DNA from: CAZCTC01 sp964501335
GTDB lineage: Bacteria; Chloroflexota; Anaerolineae; B4-G1; SLSP01
Reading direction: 5' to 3'
DNA length: 64,000 nucleotides
NCBI GenBank assembly: GCA_964501335.1
Contig: CAZCTC010000017.1
Span: forward strand, 57,523 to 121,522
Shown: positions 16,278 to 25,196 of the stretch, piece by piece
Layout: each line of letters begins with the position of its first letter
Numbering within the stretch: position 1 is the first letter of the stretch
Made by a program: the position numbers and the translations under genes
Notes under the pieces: model-generated
Database searches by the model: none
Seen by the model: the letters and a program-made list of their open reading frames with translations, nothing else
Told to the model about the DNA's origin: nothing

Positions 16278-17708
16278 TCAGGCCTCCTTGCTCAGGGCCG
16301 CGACCAGCTGTTCCATGTGCATTCCTCGCGATCCCTTCACCAAAACAATATCGTCGGCCTGCACCAGCGACTGCAACAACGGTGCCGCAGCCTCACAGCT
16401 TTCCACTTCGTGAATGGCCTCAGCCCGCAATCCACACAACCGGGCCTCTTCGGCAATCCAGTGCGCCCGCGATCCCACGGTGACCAGTACATCGACCACG
16501 CCCGCTGCCCGAACGCCCACCTTGCGATGGCCTTCTTCTTCATAGTTGCCCAGCTCGAACATATCCCCCAGCACGGCAATCTTGCGCCCGTTTAGATCGT
16601 GCAGCAAATTGAGCGCCGCCAACACCGAGGGAGGACTCGCATTGTAGGTGTCGTCCAGGATCAGGGCATCATGGATTCCCCGCACCGTCACCAACCGCAG
16701 CTGGGTATTGGAAGAACGCAGCCCTTCGGTGATCTCCTGCCAGCCCAACGAATCGACCAATCCGGCCGCCGCCGCCCGAAGCACGGTATGCACGCTGTGC
16801 TGTCCCAACAACGGCACCCGCAGATGGACCTTTTCCTTGCCGTAATGCAACCGCACCCGAATGCCGTCCAGGCCGAAACTCTCCACCTCATCGGCCCAGA
16901 GGTCGGCTTCCGACGAAAGCCCATAGAAGAAAACCCTGGCCTGCGTCGCCGCCGCCATCGCCCGCACCCGGGGATCGTCATAATTCAAAATAGCAACCCC
17001 CTCCGGAGCTGCCGGCAAAGCCTCGACCAGTTCCTGCTTGCCCAACGCAATCGCTTCCAGACTGCCCGCCCGTTCGGCATGCACCGGTTCGACATTCGTG
17101 ATAATCCCGATATGCGGCCGGGCCATCTCCGCCAGCATCTTAATATCGCCCCGGACGTACATCCCCATCTCCAACACCGCCCGCTCACATTGATCGGTCA
17201 GCTGTAACAACGTCAAAGGCAGTCCAATTTCATTGTTAAAAGAACCGGTATTGTGCAGCACCTGATAACGCCGCCCCAACACCCGCGCCACAACCTCTTT
17301 GGTCGTCGTCTTGCCGACACTGCCGGTAATTCCGACCACCCGCGGCTTCAATTGCTGCCGCCAGAAACGGGCCGCCTGTTGCAACGCCCCCAACGTCGAA
17401 GGGACCTGAATCACGATCGGCCCCTGCACTCCGGTCAAATCCGGCCGCGTTTCCCCGGTCAGATCGATCCGCTGCGCCGGCACCGAAACCGGTCGCTCCA
17501 CAATCGCCGCCACCGCTCCCTTCGAGAAGGCCTCGCCCACAAAATCATGGCCGTCGACCCGTTCTCCGGGAAAAGCCAGAAACAACGCGCCCGGCTCCAC
17601 CTTACGAGAATCCACCACCGGAACGACAGGATGGTCCAATCCCATCCCCCGGCCGGCGCCCAACCCTTCCAGAACATCAGCCAGCGTCAACGCTCGCACC
17701 ATAGTCAT
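16278..17708 (-). CDS. murF: UDP-N-acetylmuramoyl-tripeptide--D-alanyl-D-alanine ligase
   Basis: 476 residues. The N-terminal substrate domain contains VDSRKVEPGALFLAFPGERVDGHDF, the P-loop is VVGITGSVGKTTTKEV, and DDTYNASPPSVLAAL is the MurF/MurE-type loop. It adds D-Ala-D-Ala to the tripeptide. No murE gene precedes it, although murE normally lies between ftsI and murF. The N-domain VDSRKV motif is shared with MurE, but the C-terminal features fit MurF. Confidence 0.95.
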   Translation of the reverse strand: MTMVRALTLADVLEGLGAGRGMGLDHPVVPVVDSRKVEPGALFLAFPGERVDGHDFVGEAFSKGAVAAIVERPVSVPAQRIDLTGETRPDLTGVQGPIVIQVPSTLGALQQAARFWRQQLKPRVVGITGSVGKTTTKEVVARVLGRRYQVLHNTGSFNNEIGLPLTLLQLTDQCERAVLEMGMYVRGDIKMLAEMARPHIGIITNVEPVHAERAGSLEAIALGKQELVEALPAAPEGVAILNYDDPRVRAMAAATQARVFFYGLSSEADLWADEVESFGLDGIRVRLHYGKEKVHLRVPLLGQHSVHTVLRAAAAGLVDSLGWQEITEGLRSSNTQLRLVTVRGIHDALILDDTYNASPPSVLAALNLLHDLNGRKIAVLGDMFELGNYEEEGHRKVGVRAAGVVDVLVTVGSRAHWIAEEARLCGLRAEAIHEVESCEAAAPLLQSLVQADDIVLVKGSRGMHMEQLVAALSKEA

Positions 17709-17785
17709 CTCCCATCCCTATCGAGGCACAAAATCCCCCCGATTATAACCCAAAACGGGCGGGATGCCCCGCCCGGCCCACGGAC

Positions 17786-19528
17786 TTACGGTCGGACCTG
17801 AGGATCAGTTGGGGGAATTCCCAACAGAACAAAAAGCCGGGTGGCGACTTTTTGGAATACCGGCGCCGCAGTCTGCGATCCCCATCGCATATCGGGGGCA
17901 ACGTCCGGTCGATCCAGTTTAATCAAAATCAACACCTGCGGATTGGGCAGTGGGCCGTAACCGATAAAACCGGTGATCACTTCATCGGGCTCATAGCCCC
18001 CCACGCCTGGAATCTGAGCCGTGCTGGTCTTCCCCGCGATCCGATATCCCGGGATTTGAGCATTCTTTACTTCGCGTTCCACCGCCTGCGCCAGCAGCTC
18101 CGAAAGGGTCTGCGCCGTCTGAGCCGACACGGGACGTCCCAACTCTTTGGGCAAAATCTCCACCACCCGCCCATCGGCATATTGCCGCTCCGCCACAATG
18201 TGCGGCTGCATCATCACGCCCTCATTGGCCAGCGCACTCACCGCAACGGCCATCTGCAACGGCGTCACCGCAATCCCCTGCCCAAATGAATTGGTCGCCA
18301 GGAACGAATCCGACCAGCTCCAATCCGAAGGCATGTGCACCAGGCCGGAAGCTTCATTGGCCAGCTCGATCCCGGTCTGTTGACCAAACCCGAACCCCCG
18401 CACATATTGATAGAAGAGATCGGGCCCCATCGATTGGGTGGAAAGCGTCGCCGCCCCCACATTGAGCGAATGTGCCAGCAGCCCTTCCAAATCCTGCGTG
18501 CCGTAAGCTCCGCCGTCCCAGTTATGGACGATAATCCCGCCGTATTCCAATCCCCCCCGATCCGAATAGGACCAGTTCAAATCGGCGCGCCCGGAATCCA
18601 CCGCGGCCGCCACCGTAATAATCTTAAAAACCGAACCCGGCTCATAAGGAATACTTACGGCCGGATCCTGGAAAATGGCCGACTGAGAAGCCGCAGCATA
18701 ATCCGGATAGTGGGCCGGAGCATAGCTGGGACGATTGGCCATCGCCAGCATCGCGCCGGTGCGCGGATTCATCACCAGAATCGTCCCGCCTTCGGCCTTG
18801 TATTCCTGAATCGCCGCATCCAGTTCGCCTTCAACATAAGCCTGGATCGTCCGGTCCAGCGTCAACTTCAAATCGGTACCGGAATAAGGCATGGGATTTT
18901 CCTGAGCCATCTCTCCAGGCAACGGACTGGAATCGCCGCCCAACGACCCGGTCTTCTGCACGCTCTCGCCTTCCAGGAACCGCCGCTGGAAAGCCTGCAC
19001 GCCATAGCCCCGGCCGTCTTGATTGACAAAGCCCAGTACATGGCCGGCCAGACCGCCTTCCACATAATATCGCTCCCACGCAGGCGTCAACGTCAACCAC
19101 GGCCAGTTCAAAGCCTCGATCTTCTCAGCCTGCTCATTGGAAATATGCTGAGCCAGCGGCCGCCAGATCATCGTTTCCGCTTCGGCATCGGCCGGCACCG
19201 TCAACGTCGCCACCAGATCGCCTTCCGATTGATTCAATAGCGGAGCCAGTGTTCGCGCCGCTTCGACCGGATCGCGCACCAGCGTGATTTCGGCTCCCAC
19301 ATCGTACACCGGGACATTTCCCACCAGCAGATCGCCGTTACGATCGGTGATATCCCCCCAATGGGGTTCCGGCAAGGCATACCGCCGTTGAACCAGCTTC
19401 TCGACCTCCGCATGATACTGATTGTGCTCCAGTACCTGCAACCGGATCAACTGGCCCACCACCGGAAACATCACCATAATCAACAGCGCCGCAATAAAAC
19501 GCAGCCGGATATCCGGCCCGCGCATCAT
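17786..19528 (-). CDS. ftsI: Class B penicillin-binding protein (FtsI/PBP3-type transpeptidase)
   Basis: 580 residues: a short cytoplasmic tail, one membrane helix (about residues 11-27), a pedestal domain and a transpeptidase domain. Active-site motifs in order are SxxK in EPGSVFKIITV near residue 300, SxN in AHSLNVGAA near 355, and KTS in IAGKTSTAQIP near 495. No PASTA repeats are present, so the protein ends soon after the catalytic domain. It cross-links septal peptidoglycan with FtsW as the polymerase. The ATG overlaps the ftsL-like stop (ATGA), with a second ATG one codon later. Confidence 0.95.
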   Translation of the reverse strand: MMRGPDIRLRFIAALLIMVMFPVVGQLIRLQVLEHNQYHAEVEKLVQRRYALPEPHWGDITDRNGDLLVGNVPVYDVGAEITLVRDPVEAARTLAPLLNQSEGDLVATLTVPADAEAETMIWRPLAQHISNEQAEKIEALNWPWLTLTPAWERYYVEGGLAGHVLGFVNQDGRGYGVQAFQRRFLEGESVQKTGSLGGDSSPLPGEMAQENPMPYSGTDLKLTLDRTIQAYVEGELDAAIQEYKAEGGTILVMNPRTGAMLAMANRPSYAPAHYPDYAAASQSAIFQDPAVSIPYEPGSVFKIITVAAAVDSGRADLNWSYSDRGGLEYGGIIVHNWDGGAYGTQDLEGLLAHSLNVGAATLSTQSMGPDLFYQYVRGFGFGQQTGIELANEASGLVHMPSDWSWSDSFLATNSFGQGIAVTPLQMAVAVSALANEGVMMQPHIVAERQYADGRVVEILPKELGRPVSAQTAQTLSELLAQAVEREVKNAQIPGYRIAGKTSTAQIPGVGGYEPDEVITGFIGYGPLPNPQVLILIKLDRPDVAPDMRWGSQTAAPVFQKVATRLFVLLGIPPTDPQVRP

Positions 19529-19857
19529 GGGGTCCCCCCCTCGATCTGCAAGAAATCCAGCTGTTCGGCCGGATGATATCCCATCTCAATAGAACGTTGC
19601 TGCAAGACCCCAATGGAGCCGGCCTGTCCGATCTCCACCCGTAACAGTTCGTTCTGTCGTTCCTCTTGCAATATTTCCTCTTTTAAGGTCCAAACCTGGT
19701 TGGCCAGATGAACATTGGAAGCCAGCAGGCTTAAATATCCGGCGATCAACAAGGCTACGACCACCACCACCGAGAAAAAGAGTAAGGCCAGGGCGCGATC
19801 GCGCTGTTCCTGTCGTTTAGGAACGCCATGCGTTTGCTGTTGCCAAAGAACGCTCAT
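19525..19857 (-). CDS. ftsL: FtsL/DivIC-like septum formation protein
   Basis: 110 residues with a short basic N-terminus, one membrane helix (about 23-45) and a following coiled-coil-prone stretch rich in Leu/Glu/Gln (WTLKEEILQEERQNELLRVE). It ends in a segment like those after the coil of FtsL (EMGYHPAEQLDFLQIEG). FtsL forms a complex with FtsB and FtsQ that activates FtsWI. Primary sequence is poorly conserved; topology and position between rsmH and ftsI support the call. Both ends overlap the neighbours by 4 nt (ATGA). Confidence 0.85.
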   Translation of the reverse strand: MSVLWQQQTHGVPKRQEQRDRALALLFFSVVVVVALLIAGYLSLLASNVHLANQVWTLKEEILQEERQNELLRVEIGQAGSIGVLQQRSIEMGYHPAEQLDFLQIEGGTP

Positions 19858-20816
19858 CCTGACTCCAACTTCTCTGCCACCCGCAACTTGGCGCTGCGGC
19901 TGCGTGGATTGGCTACGGACTCGGCCTCTGAAGGGATCTCCGGCTTGCGGGTAATCAGCTGTAAGGTTGGTTTATGGTGGCAGGTACAAACAGGTGCTTT
20001 GGGTGGGCAAATACACCCCCGGGACTCTTGTTGCATAAATTGCTTGACCAGCCGATCCTCCAACGAATGGAAAGAGATCACCGCCAGTCGCCCACCAGGT
20101 CGCAACAGAGCCACGGCCTGCGGCAACGCCGCTGCTACCAGGTCCAACTCTCCGTTAACCGCAATCCGCAAAGCTTGAAAGGTCAGGGTGGCCGGATGAA
20201 TTTCCCCGGCGCGTCGTCCCACTGCGGTATAAATCACATCGGCCAGCTCCCGGGTAGTGGAAATCGGGCGCGCCGCCACAATCGCCCGGGCAATCCGCCC
20301 ACTGCGCGGTTCTTCACCGTAAGTCCGCAGCACCCGCACCAACTCCTGTTCCGACAGGCTGTTGACCAGCTCCGCCGCGGTCGGCGCATCCCCAGTCGGA
20401 TCAAACCGCATATCCAAAGGGCCATTGGATCGGAAAGAAAACCCCCGTCCGGGATCATCGATCTGAAATGAAGAAAACCCCAGGTCAAATACAATACCAT
20501 CCACTGGGGAGAAGTTAGTTTCGTGAGCGGCTTCTGCCAGCTCGACAAATGAACGATGAAGGATTTGAACCCGTTCGCCAAAAGAAGCCAACCGTTCAGC
20601 CGTCCGCTGCGCCGCTTCCGGATCGCGATCCAGTCCCAACAATAAACCATCCGGTGTAGAAGCTTCGAGGATGGCCCGGGCGTGACCGCCGCCCCCTACG
20701 GTAGCATCAATATAGCGTCCCTGAGGACGAATGGCCAGCCCTGCCAGTGTTTCAGCGAGCAGAACAGGTTGATGATCCCCCGTTCCAGCCGGGGCTAAAT
20801 CTGAAGATGCTCCCAT
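19854..20816 (-). CDS. rsmH: 16S rRNA (cytosine(1402)-N(4))-methyltransferase
   Basis: 320 residues. Characteristic parts are HQPVLLAETLAGL at the N-terminus, DATVGGGGHARAIL (SAM-binding), FDLGFSSFQIDDPGRGFSF and the C-terminal LAVISFHSLEDRLVKQF. RsmH methylates C1402 in the ribosomal P site. It overlaps the end of mraZ by 22 nt, and its GGAGA site lies inside mraZ. It is the second gene of the dcw operon, as usual. Confidence 0.97.
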   Translation of the reverse strand: MGASSDLAPAGTGDHQPVLLAETLAGLAIRPQGRYIDATVGGGGHARAILEASTPDGLLLGLDRDPEAAQRTAERLASFGERVQILHRSFVELAEAAHETNFSPVDGIVFDLGFSSFQIDDPGRGFSFRSNGPLDMRFDPTGDAPTAAELVNSLSEQELVRVLRTYGEEPRSGRIARAIVAARPISTTRELADVIYTAVGRRAGEIHPATLTFQALRIAVNGELDLVAAALPQAVALLRPGGRLAVISFHSLEDRLVKQFMQQESRGCICPPKAPVCTCHHKPTLQLITRKPEIPSEAESVANPRSRSAKLRVAEKLESG

Positions 20817-21232
20817 AAAGCGGGGTCTCCATCTGACATTTCTACCTGGCGATTGTTCTGTTCGGCCCAGCGCTCGGGATTCCAGAGTTCGATGAAACGG
20901 TCCAGGCCTACAATGACAACTTCAACGGCGGGATCGAGCCCGGCATACTCACGCAGCCGATCCGGAGCCAGAATCCGCCCCTGACGGTCCAACATGGTAT
21001 CCACAGCATCAGCAAAGAAGAGTCTCCGCAAGGCTCGCCCTTGAGGATCGGTTAGAGGAAGCTCATTGACTTTAGTGGCCAATTCCTGCCAGACGGAAAG
21101 GGGATAGATCGTCAGGCAACGATCCAATCCTTTGGTCAAGACCAGACCTTCCGCCAGTTCCGCTCGGAAACGGGAGGGAATGGTTAAGCGACCTTTCTCG
21201 TCCAGGGTGTAGGTGTACTGTCCTAAAAACAT
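20795..21232 (-). CDS. mraZ: Transcriptional regulator MraZ
   Basis: 145 residues starting MFLGQYTYTLDEKGRLTIP, with two AbrB-like repeats (EKGRLTIPSRFR and DRQGRILAPDRLREY). MraZ forms a ring-shaped oligomer that binds phased TGGG repeats upstream of its own gene and regulates the dcw operon. ATG 21232 follows GGAG. The frame is open 27 codons further upstream, but that region is the 5' leader that carries the operator. It is the first gene of the cluster. Confidence 0.97.
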   Translation of the reverse strand: MFLGQYTYTLDEKGRLTIPSRFRAELAEGLVLTKGLDRCLTIYPLSVWQELATKVNELPLTDPQGRALRRLFFADAVDTMLDRQGRILAPDRLREYAGLDPAVEVVIVGLDRFIELWNPERWAEQNNRQVEMSDGDPALWEHLQI

Positions 21233-21276
21233 GTGCTCCAGTTTCCCACTCAAAGCTGCGGCGTAAAGAGAATTCT

Positions 21277-21310
21277 TCCCCGTTTCCCCACTTAGACCCA
21301 CTTTATCCCA
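21277..21310 (-). promoter_or_regulatory. Phased TGGG boxes, probable MraZ operator
   Basis: On the minus strand TGGG occurs three times at an exact 10-bp period (complements at 21307-21310, 21297-21300 and 21287-21290), with a fourth degenerate CGGG one period further. Known MraZ operators are TGGGN boxes with 5-nt spacers, i.e. the same period. The array lies from about +4 to +37 relative to the predicted start site, in the mraZ leader, so binding would block initiation or clearance. Confidence 0.85.
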
Positions 21311-21321
21311 CAATTTGCCAC

Positions 21322-21350
21322 ATTATATACTACATTCCAAACCTTTGCAA
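21322..21350 (-). promoter_or_regulatory. dcw operon promoter
   Basis: TTGCAA (21345-21350) and TATAAT (21322-21327) on the minus strand are separated by 17 bp. The predicted start is near 21314, directly before the phased TGGG boxes. Confidence 0.82.
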
Positions 21351-21421
21351 CCAAAGCAACCCACCTGACGCAAGGTGTCTTGTGACAATAGTGTTACAAT
21401 TCCGTAAACAGATTATTTTGT

Positions 21422-21461
21422 CTATATTTTGGTGCGCCTCAGAAGGCGCACCAAAATATAG
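21422..21461. repeat. Intergenic-family hairpin, 18-bp stem with CAGA loop
   Basis: Positions 21422-21439 pair perfectly with 21444-21461 around CAGA. It is followed at once by T5. It stands between the divergent mraZ and nurA genes and so is not a 3'-end terminator for either, which matters for interpreting the whole family. Confidence 0.8.
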
Positions 21462-21465
21462 TTTT

Positions 21466-21591
21466 TCGCAGTACCGCAAAAGGCTTTTGTTTGGTAAAAA
21501 GCGCCGCGCAGTGCGAAGCAGGCAGAGAGAGTTTTTTGTTTGTGTTTGTGCGCGCCTAAGAATGCGCGCACAAACACAGGCTTTTTTCTCT
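21466..21591 (+). repeat. Composite hairpin repeat between mraZ and nurA
   Basis: Forward module (ACCGCAAAAGGC, GGTAAAAAGCGCCGCGC, GAGAGAGTTTTTTG) followed by a hairpin (21541-21555 with 21564-21578, AAGA-type loop with one C/T mismatch) and GGCTTTTTTCTC. The rest of 21592-21697 holds a short degenerate CTGTCTACT repeat (21636-21660) and nothing else recognisable. Confidence 0.75.
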
Positions 21592-21740
21592 GCGCAGACG
21601 GCGCGCGAAAAAATGGGCTTACCCGACGACCAGGCTGTCTACTGTCTACTTTCTACTGTCGACTTCTCCCTTTACTTCTCCTGTTTCCAACTTGAGCTAT
21701 AATAGCCTTGAAAACTAACTTTTCTTCGTGAAGGAATGGC

Positions 21741-22919
21741 ATGCTGCATCTTGAACGTCTCGGAGCGGAAATTGAAGCACTTGGTCGTCAGGCAGCTCAA
21801 ACCCACCGACAATGTGTGGATGAGGTCGAAATTGCCTGCCGCTGGCTGCAAGAAGCCCCCACTCCCGCCGAACTTCGCCAGCTGGCCCGCCCCTTCACCG
21901 GCCCGCAATCCGAATGGGAAGGAGCCGTCCCGGTCACCGATGACCCGCTGGATTGTTGTTACGCGACCGAAGAACTCCCGGCCCCCGGCACGATCGCCAT
22001 CGCGGTCGACGGCTCCCAGATTTTCCCGGATCGCCACGCCGCATTGACCTATGCTCTGCTCCAGGTAGGCAGCCTCACCTTCCGTTATAATGGACTCGCG
22101 CCCTCCCCAACCAATCAGGCCCGGCTTTATTACGAAGAAGGCGAACTCTTCGACGAAAAAACCGGCCTCCCCGTCACTCCCCAGCGCTGGGGCATGCGGC
22201 GTACCGTCTGGGAAGCCCAGTATCTGGCCGAACAGGCTCACCAGGAACGCGACCGCCATCCCGATACCCCAATCCTTGCTCTGACGGATGGACCGCTGTT
22301 GTGGAGTTACATCGAACGCAGCCGGGAAGACGCCGAAGCCTTCCGCGACTATCTGGAAGCCCTCACCCATCTCTCTCAGGCCGGCGCCCTGGCGGCCGGT
22401 TTTGTGGAACGCCCCGGCGGCCGACGATGGATAGAATTGCTCTGGCTGAGCCGGCTCACCCCTGAAGGCACCCCTCGCCATCCCGGCGAGAGCAAGCTCC
22501 TGACCCTGACCGATCATGATCTGATGGCCCGGTATCTGGCTCCCGGCGAACGTTCGGTCTGGCTGGAACGGCCCTCCCCGACCAACCACCGCCATGCCGG
22601 CCATGGCCATCCGATCTGGTTCTGCTATATGAATACCGGCGATACCGGTTATCCGATCATCGCCCGCCTGGAAGCACCGGCCTGGGTAGCCCGCCATGAA
22701 CCTTCATCGCGCCTGCTTCAGACCACCCTCTGGCATCAGGCCCGGCTGTTGAACGGCTATCCTTATGTCCTGGCCCGCGCCCACGAGGAAGCTGTCGTCT
22801 CCACCGAGGACAAAGCGGCCCTGGAAGGGCTCCTGCTCCGCCAGCTCTGGCAGCAGGGCATTCCCGTCCGTCCCTCGGAGAAATCCCGCCAGAAGAGCAA
22901 CCTGGGCCGCAAACATTAG
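21741..22919 (+). CDS. nurA: NurA-domain nuclease
   Basis: 392 residues with the NurA fold: the metal-binding IAVDGSQIFPDRHAA near residue 88, ILALTDGPLLWSYIE near 180 and a conserved C-terminal HPIWFCYMNTG region. NurA is a Mn-dependent 5'-3' exonuclease that works with the HerA helicase in DNA end resection in archaea, and NurA-domain proteins occur in several bacterial phyla. GAAGGAA precedes the ATG, and TATAAT is present at 21698-21703. No HerA gene is nearby; the next gene looks like an isolated HAS-barrel protein. Confidence 0.85.
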   Translation: MLHLERLGAEIEALGRQAAQTHRQCVDEVEIACRWLQEAPTPAELRQLARPFTGPQSEWEGAVPVTDDPLDCCYATEELPAPGTIAIAVDGSQIFPDRHAALTYALLQVGSLTFRYNGLAPSPTNQARLYYEEGELFDEKTGLPVTPQRWGMRRTVWEAQYLAEQAHQERDRHPDTPILALTDGPLLWSYIERSREDAEAFRDYLEALTHLSQAGALAAGFVERPGGRRWIELLWLSRLTPEGTPRHPGESKLLTLTDHDLMARYLAPGERSVWLERPSPTNHRHAGHGHPIWFCYMNTGDTGYPIIARLEAPAWVARHEPSSRLLQTTLWHQARLLNGYPYVLARAHEEAVVSTEDKAALEGLLLRQLWQQGIPVRPSEKSRQKSNLGRKH

Positions 22920-22933
22920 GAAAGAGGTAATTC

Positions 22934-23560
22934 TTGAACGCTACCACGATCACCATCGGGAACGTCCTGCGCGCCGATATCCGCGGCTTCGTCGTGGCCT
23001 CGCGCATCCCGGAACCGGAAGTCCCCACCTTCGGCGCCTTTGTCCATGCTGATATCCAACAGGAACAGGCTCAGCTCGTCGGACTGGTCTACGACATCCG
23101 ATTGCTGGATGACCCCTTCCTGCGCGGCATCGCCGCCATGGTCTCCGAAGATCAACCCGGGTACGCCGAAATGATCGCCGATCAACGCGAAGTGCGCATG
23201 GTCCCGGTAGAAATCAGCGTCGCCTCCGTCGCCTATCGCAACGCCGGCGGCTGCCATTACGGCTTCCCCCCTCAGCCCCCGATGATCCTGCACCGCATCC
23301 GGCTCTGCGACGATGCCGGCATTGCCGAAATCACGGCCCGCCCCGACTTTATGCGCACCTTGCTCCAGAGCCCCAATATCCCCGCCGACGAACTGATCGC
23401 AGTCGCCCTCAACCGGGCCGCAAGCCTGCGTCCCGCCGGCGAACGCGAAGATTATCTGCTCACCTCGGCTCGCTATCTGGCCCGCTATCTGGCCGGCGAT
23501 CCGATGCGTCTCGAAACTATCTTACGCCGTCTGGCTGAAATCGCCGGACGGCCGGCTTGA
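22934..23560 (+). CDS. HAS-barrel-like protein next to NurA
   Basis: 208 residues, TTG start at 22934 with AGAGG 7 nt upstream, 14 bp after nurA. The N-terminal half is beta-rich (TITIGNVLRADIRGFVVAS, then VPTFGAFVHADI and QLVGLVYDI), like the HAS barrel that forms the N-terminal domain of HerA and mediates NurA binding. The C-terminal part is helical. No ATPase motif is present. In archaea the HAS barrel is fused to the HerA motor; a stand-alone copy beside nurA suggests a NurA partner or adaptor. The family call rests on fold-like pattern and neighbourhood only. Confidence 0.5.
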   Translation: MNATTITIGNVLRADIRGFVVASRIPEPEVPTFGAFVHADIQQEQAQLVGLVYDIRLLDDPFLRGIAAMVSEDQPGYAEMIADQREVRMVPVEISVASVAYRNAGGCHYGFPPQPPMILHRIRLCDDAGIAEITARPDFMRTLLQSPNIPADELIAVALNRAASLRPAGEREDYLLTSARYLARYLAGDPMRLETILRRLAEIAGRPA

Positions 23561-23567
23561 GGTTACC

Positions 23568-24107
23568 ATGCCTAAACAACATTCCAAACCCAACGAAATC
23601 GAAGCTTTAATAGATGAAGCTTATACCGCCTACGAGGACGGCGACTTCGATGCCGCCTTGCAGGCCTGCGATCTCGCTTTGAAACGGGTCCCCCAGGAAG
23701 CCGAACTGCACAACCTCCGCGGGTTGGTTCTCGATGCCCTGGGCTACTGGGAAAAAGCTATCACCGCTTATAAAGAAGCGGTTCGTCTCGAACCTGACTT
23801 CTCCGAAGCCTGGGAAAATCTCAAAGAAGCGGAGCGGGATCTGCCCATCCGCCCGCAACTCGATGCCGCCTACGATCATGAAGAAGCCGGCGAATTGGAT
23901 GCCGCTCTGGCCGCCTGCGACGAAGTCCTGAAAGTGCGCCCTGAAATGGCCGAAGCCCATAATCTACGCGGCATGATCCTGGACGGCCTGGGACGACTCC
24001 AGGAAGCCCTCGCCGCCTACCAGGAAGCCGTCCGGCTGGACCCTGATTTTGCCGATGCCTGGGCCAATCTGGAAGATGTACAGGCCGAAATCGACAATAA
24101 GAAATAG
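23568..24107 (+). CDS. TPR-repeat protein
   Basis: 179 residues made of about four tetratricopeptide repeats in two similar halves, each with an AYxxEExGxxDAALxACD opening, an AEAHNLRGM(I/L)LDxLG repeat and an AYxEAVRLxPDFxxAWxNL repeat. Such repeats form a helical protein-binding solenoid. It starts 7 bp after the HAS-barrel-like gene, with GAGG near that stop, so it belongs to the same transcription unit. First of three related genes in a row. No enzymatic domain or membrane segment. Confidence 0.9.
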   Translation: MPKQHSKPNEIEALIDEAYTAYEDGDFDAALQACDLALKRVPQEAELHNLRGLVLDALGYWEKAITAYKEAVRLEPDFSEAWENLKEAERDLPIRPQLDAAYDHEEAGELDAALAACDEVLKVRPEMAEAHNLRGMILDGLGRLQEALAAYQEAVRLDPDFADAWANLEDVQAEIDNKK

Positions 24108-24138
24108 GCCTGCAAACTCTCTATGAGGAAAAACCATC

Positions 24139-25173
24139 ATGAGTGATGAATCACCTTCACGGATCGCCTGTCATGCCCTGGAAGATGCTTATCAACGTGA
24201 AGAGTTGGAAGACTTCGCGGGAGCCCTGGAGGCCTGTGACCAGGCGATCGAAGCCGCTCCCACCTGGCATCTCGCCCACAATTTGCGCGGGCTGATCCTG
24301 GAAGAAATGGAACGACCGGCCGAAGCGGTGATTGCTTACCGTGAAGCCTTGAAACTGGCCCCCAACTTTGCCGCAGCCCGAAAAAATCTCCGCGGCCTGG
24401 AAATCGATTGGGCCCGCTCCTATCTCGATCAAATCCTTATCCGGGTCGATAGCGGCGAGATCGAAGGCGCGCTCAGCGCCTGCCGGGCGGCCCTGGTAAT
24501 TGCCCCGGATCTGGCTGCGCTTCACAACCTCCACGGCGTCCTGCTGGACGAATTGGAACAGACCGAAGCCGCCCTCGAAGCCTATCATGAAGCGCTCCAA
24601 TATGATCCCAACCTGAAAAATGCCCACGAAAATAAGCAGCGCGCCACCCGGCGCCTTACAGTGCTCCCCCAGCTGGAGGAAGCCTATCGGCTGGAAGAAA
24701 AAGGCCACCTTGAAGCCGCCCTGAAAGCCTGCGATCGCGCCCTGAACGTCGTCCCCGACCTCGCGGAGGCCCATCATTTACGCGGCCTTCTGCTGGAAGA
24801 AATGGAACAACCTCAAAAGGCCCTGGAAGCCTACAACAAGGCCATTCTACTGGATCCCCACCTGCCGAACATTCACGCCGACAGGGTTAATGGAGTTAAA
24901 GTAAAAATTCAGGCAATAGATGGCGGTCCGCGCCTGCACCGCTTCCAGTCCCATGGAGATCTCTCAGACAGCGGCGAAGCTGAAACCGAAACCAGCGAGC
25001 TGGATTCCCATCTGCCGACCTGTCCGCAATGTAATTCTCCACACTTAACGCCTCCCCCCTACTACCCACCCTCAGTTTCGGCCTGGCTTTTACTGGGACT
25101 GCCCCCCCCCTATTCACTGGAACGCTGGCGTTGTGAAGATTGTGGTTATTCCTGGAAAATTAAATCGGACTGA
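24139..25173 (+). CDS. TPR-repeat protein with C-terminal zinc ribbon
   Basis: 344 residues. Residues 1-250 hold about seven TPR motifs of the same type as the previous gene (HNLRGLILEEMERPAEA, LHNLHGVLLDELEQTEAAL). An acidic/polar linker follows, then a C-terminal zinc ribbon with CPQC near residue 294 and CEDC near 330, separated by a hydrophobic WLLLGLPPPYS insert. The ribbon probably binds one zinc structurally and may contact nucleic acid or protein. Probably same operon: 31 bp after the previous gene and 23 bp before the next. Confidence 0.88.
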   Translation: MSDESPSRIACHALEDAYQREELEDFAGALEACDQAIEAAPTWHLAHNLRGLILEEMERPAEAVIAYREALKLAPNFAAARKNLRGLEIDWARSYLDQILIRVDSGEIEGALSACRAALVIAPDLAALHNLHGVLLDELEQTEAALEAYHEALQYDPNLKNAHENKQRATRRLTVLPQLEEAYRLEEKGHLEAALKACDRALNVVPDLAEAHHLRGLLLEEMEQPQKALEAYNKAILLDPHLPNIHADRVNGVKVKIQAIDGGPRLHRFQSHGDLSDSGEAETETSELDSHLPTCPQCNSPHLTPPPYYPPSVSAWLLLGLPPPYSLERWRCEDCGYSWKIKSD

Positions 25174-25196
25174 ATTCATCGAGAGGAGTCTGTAAT

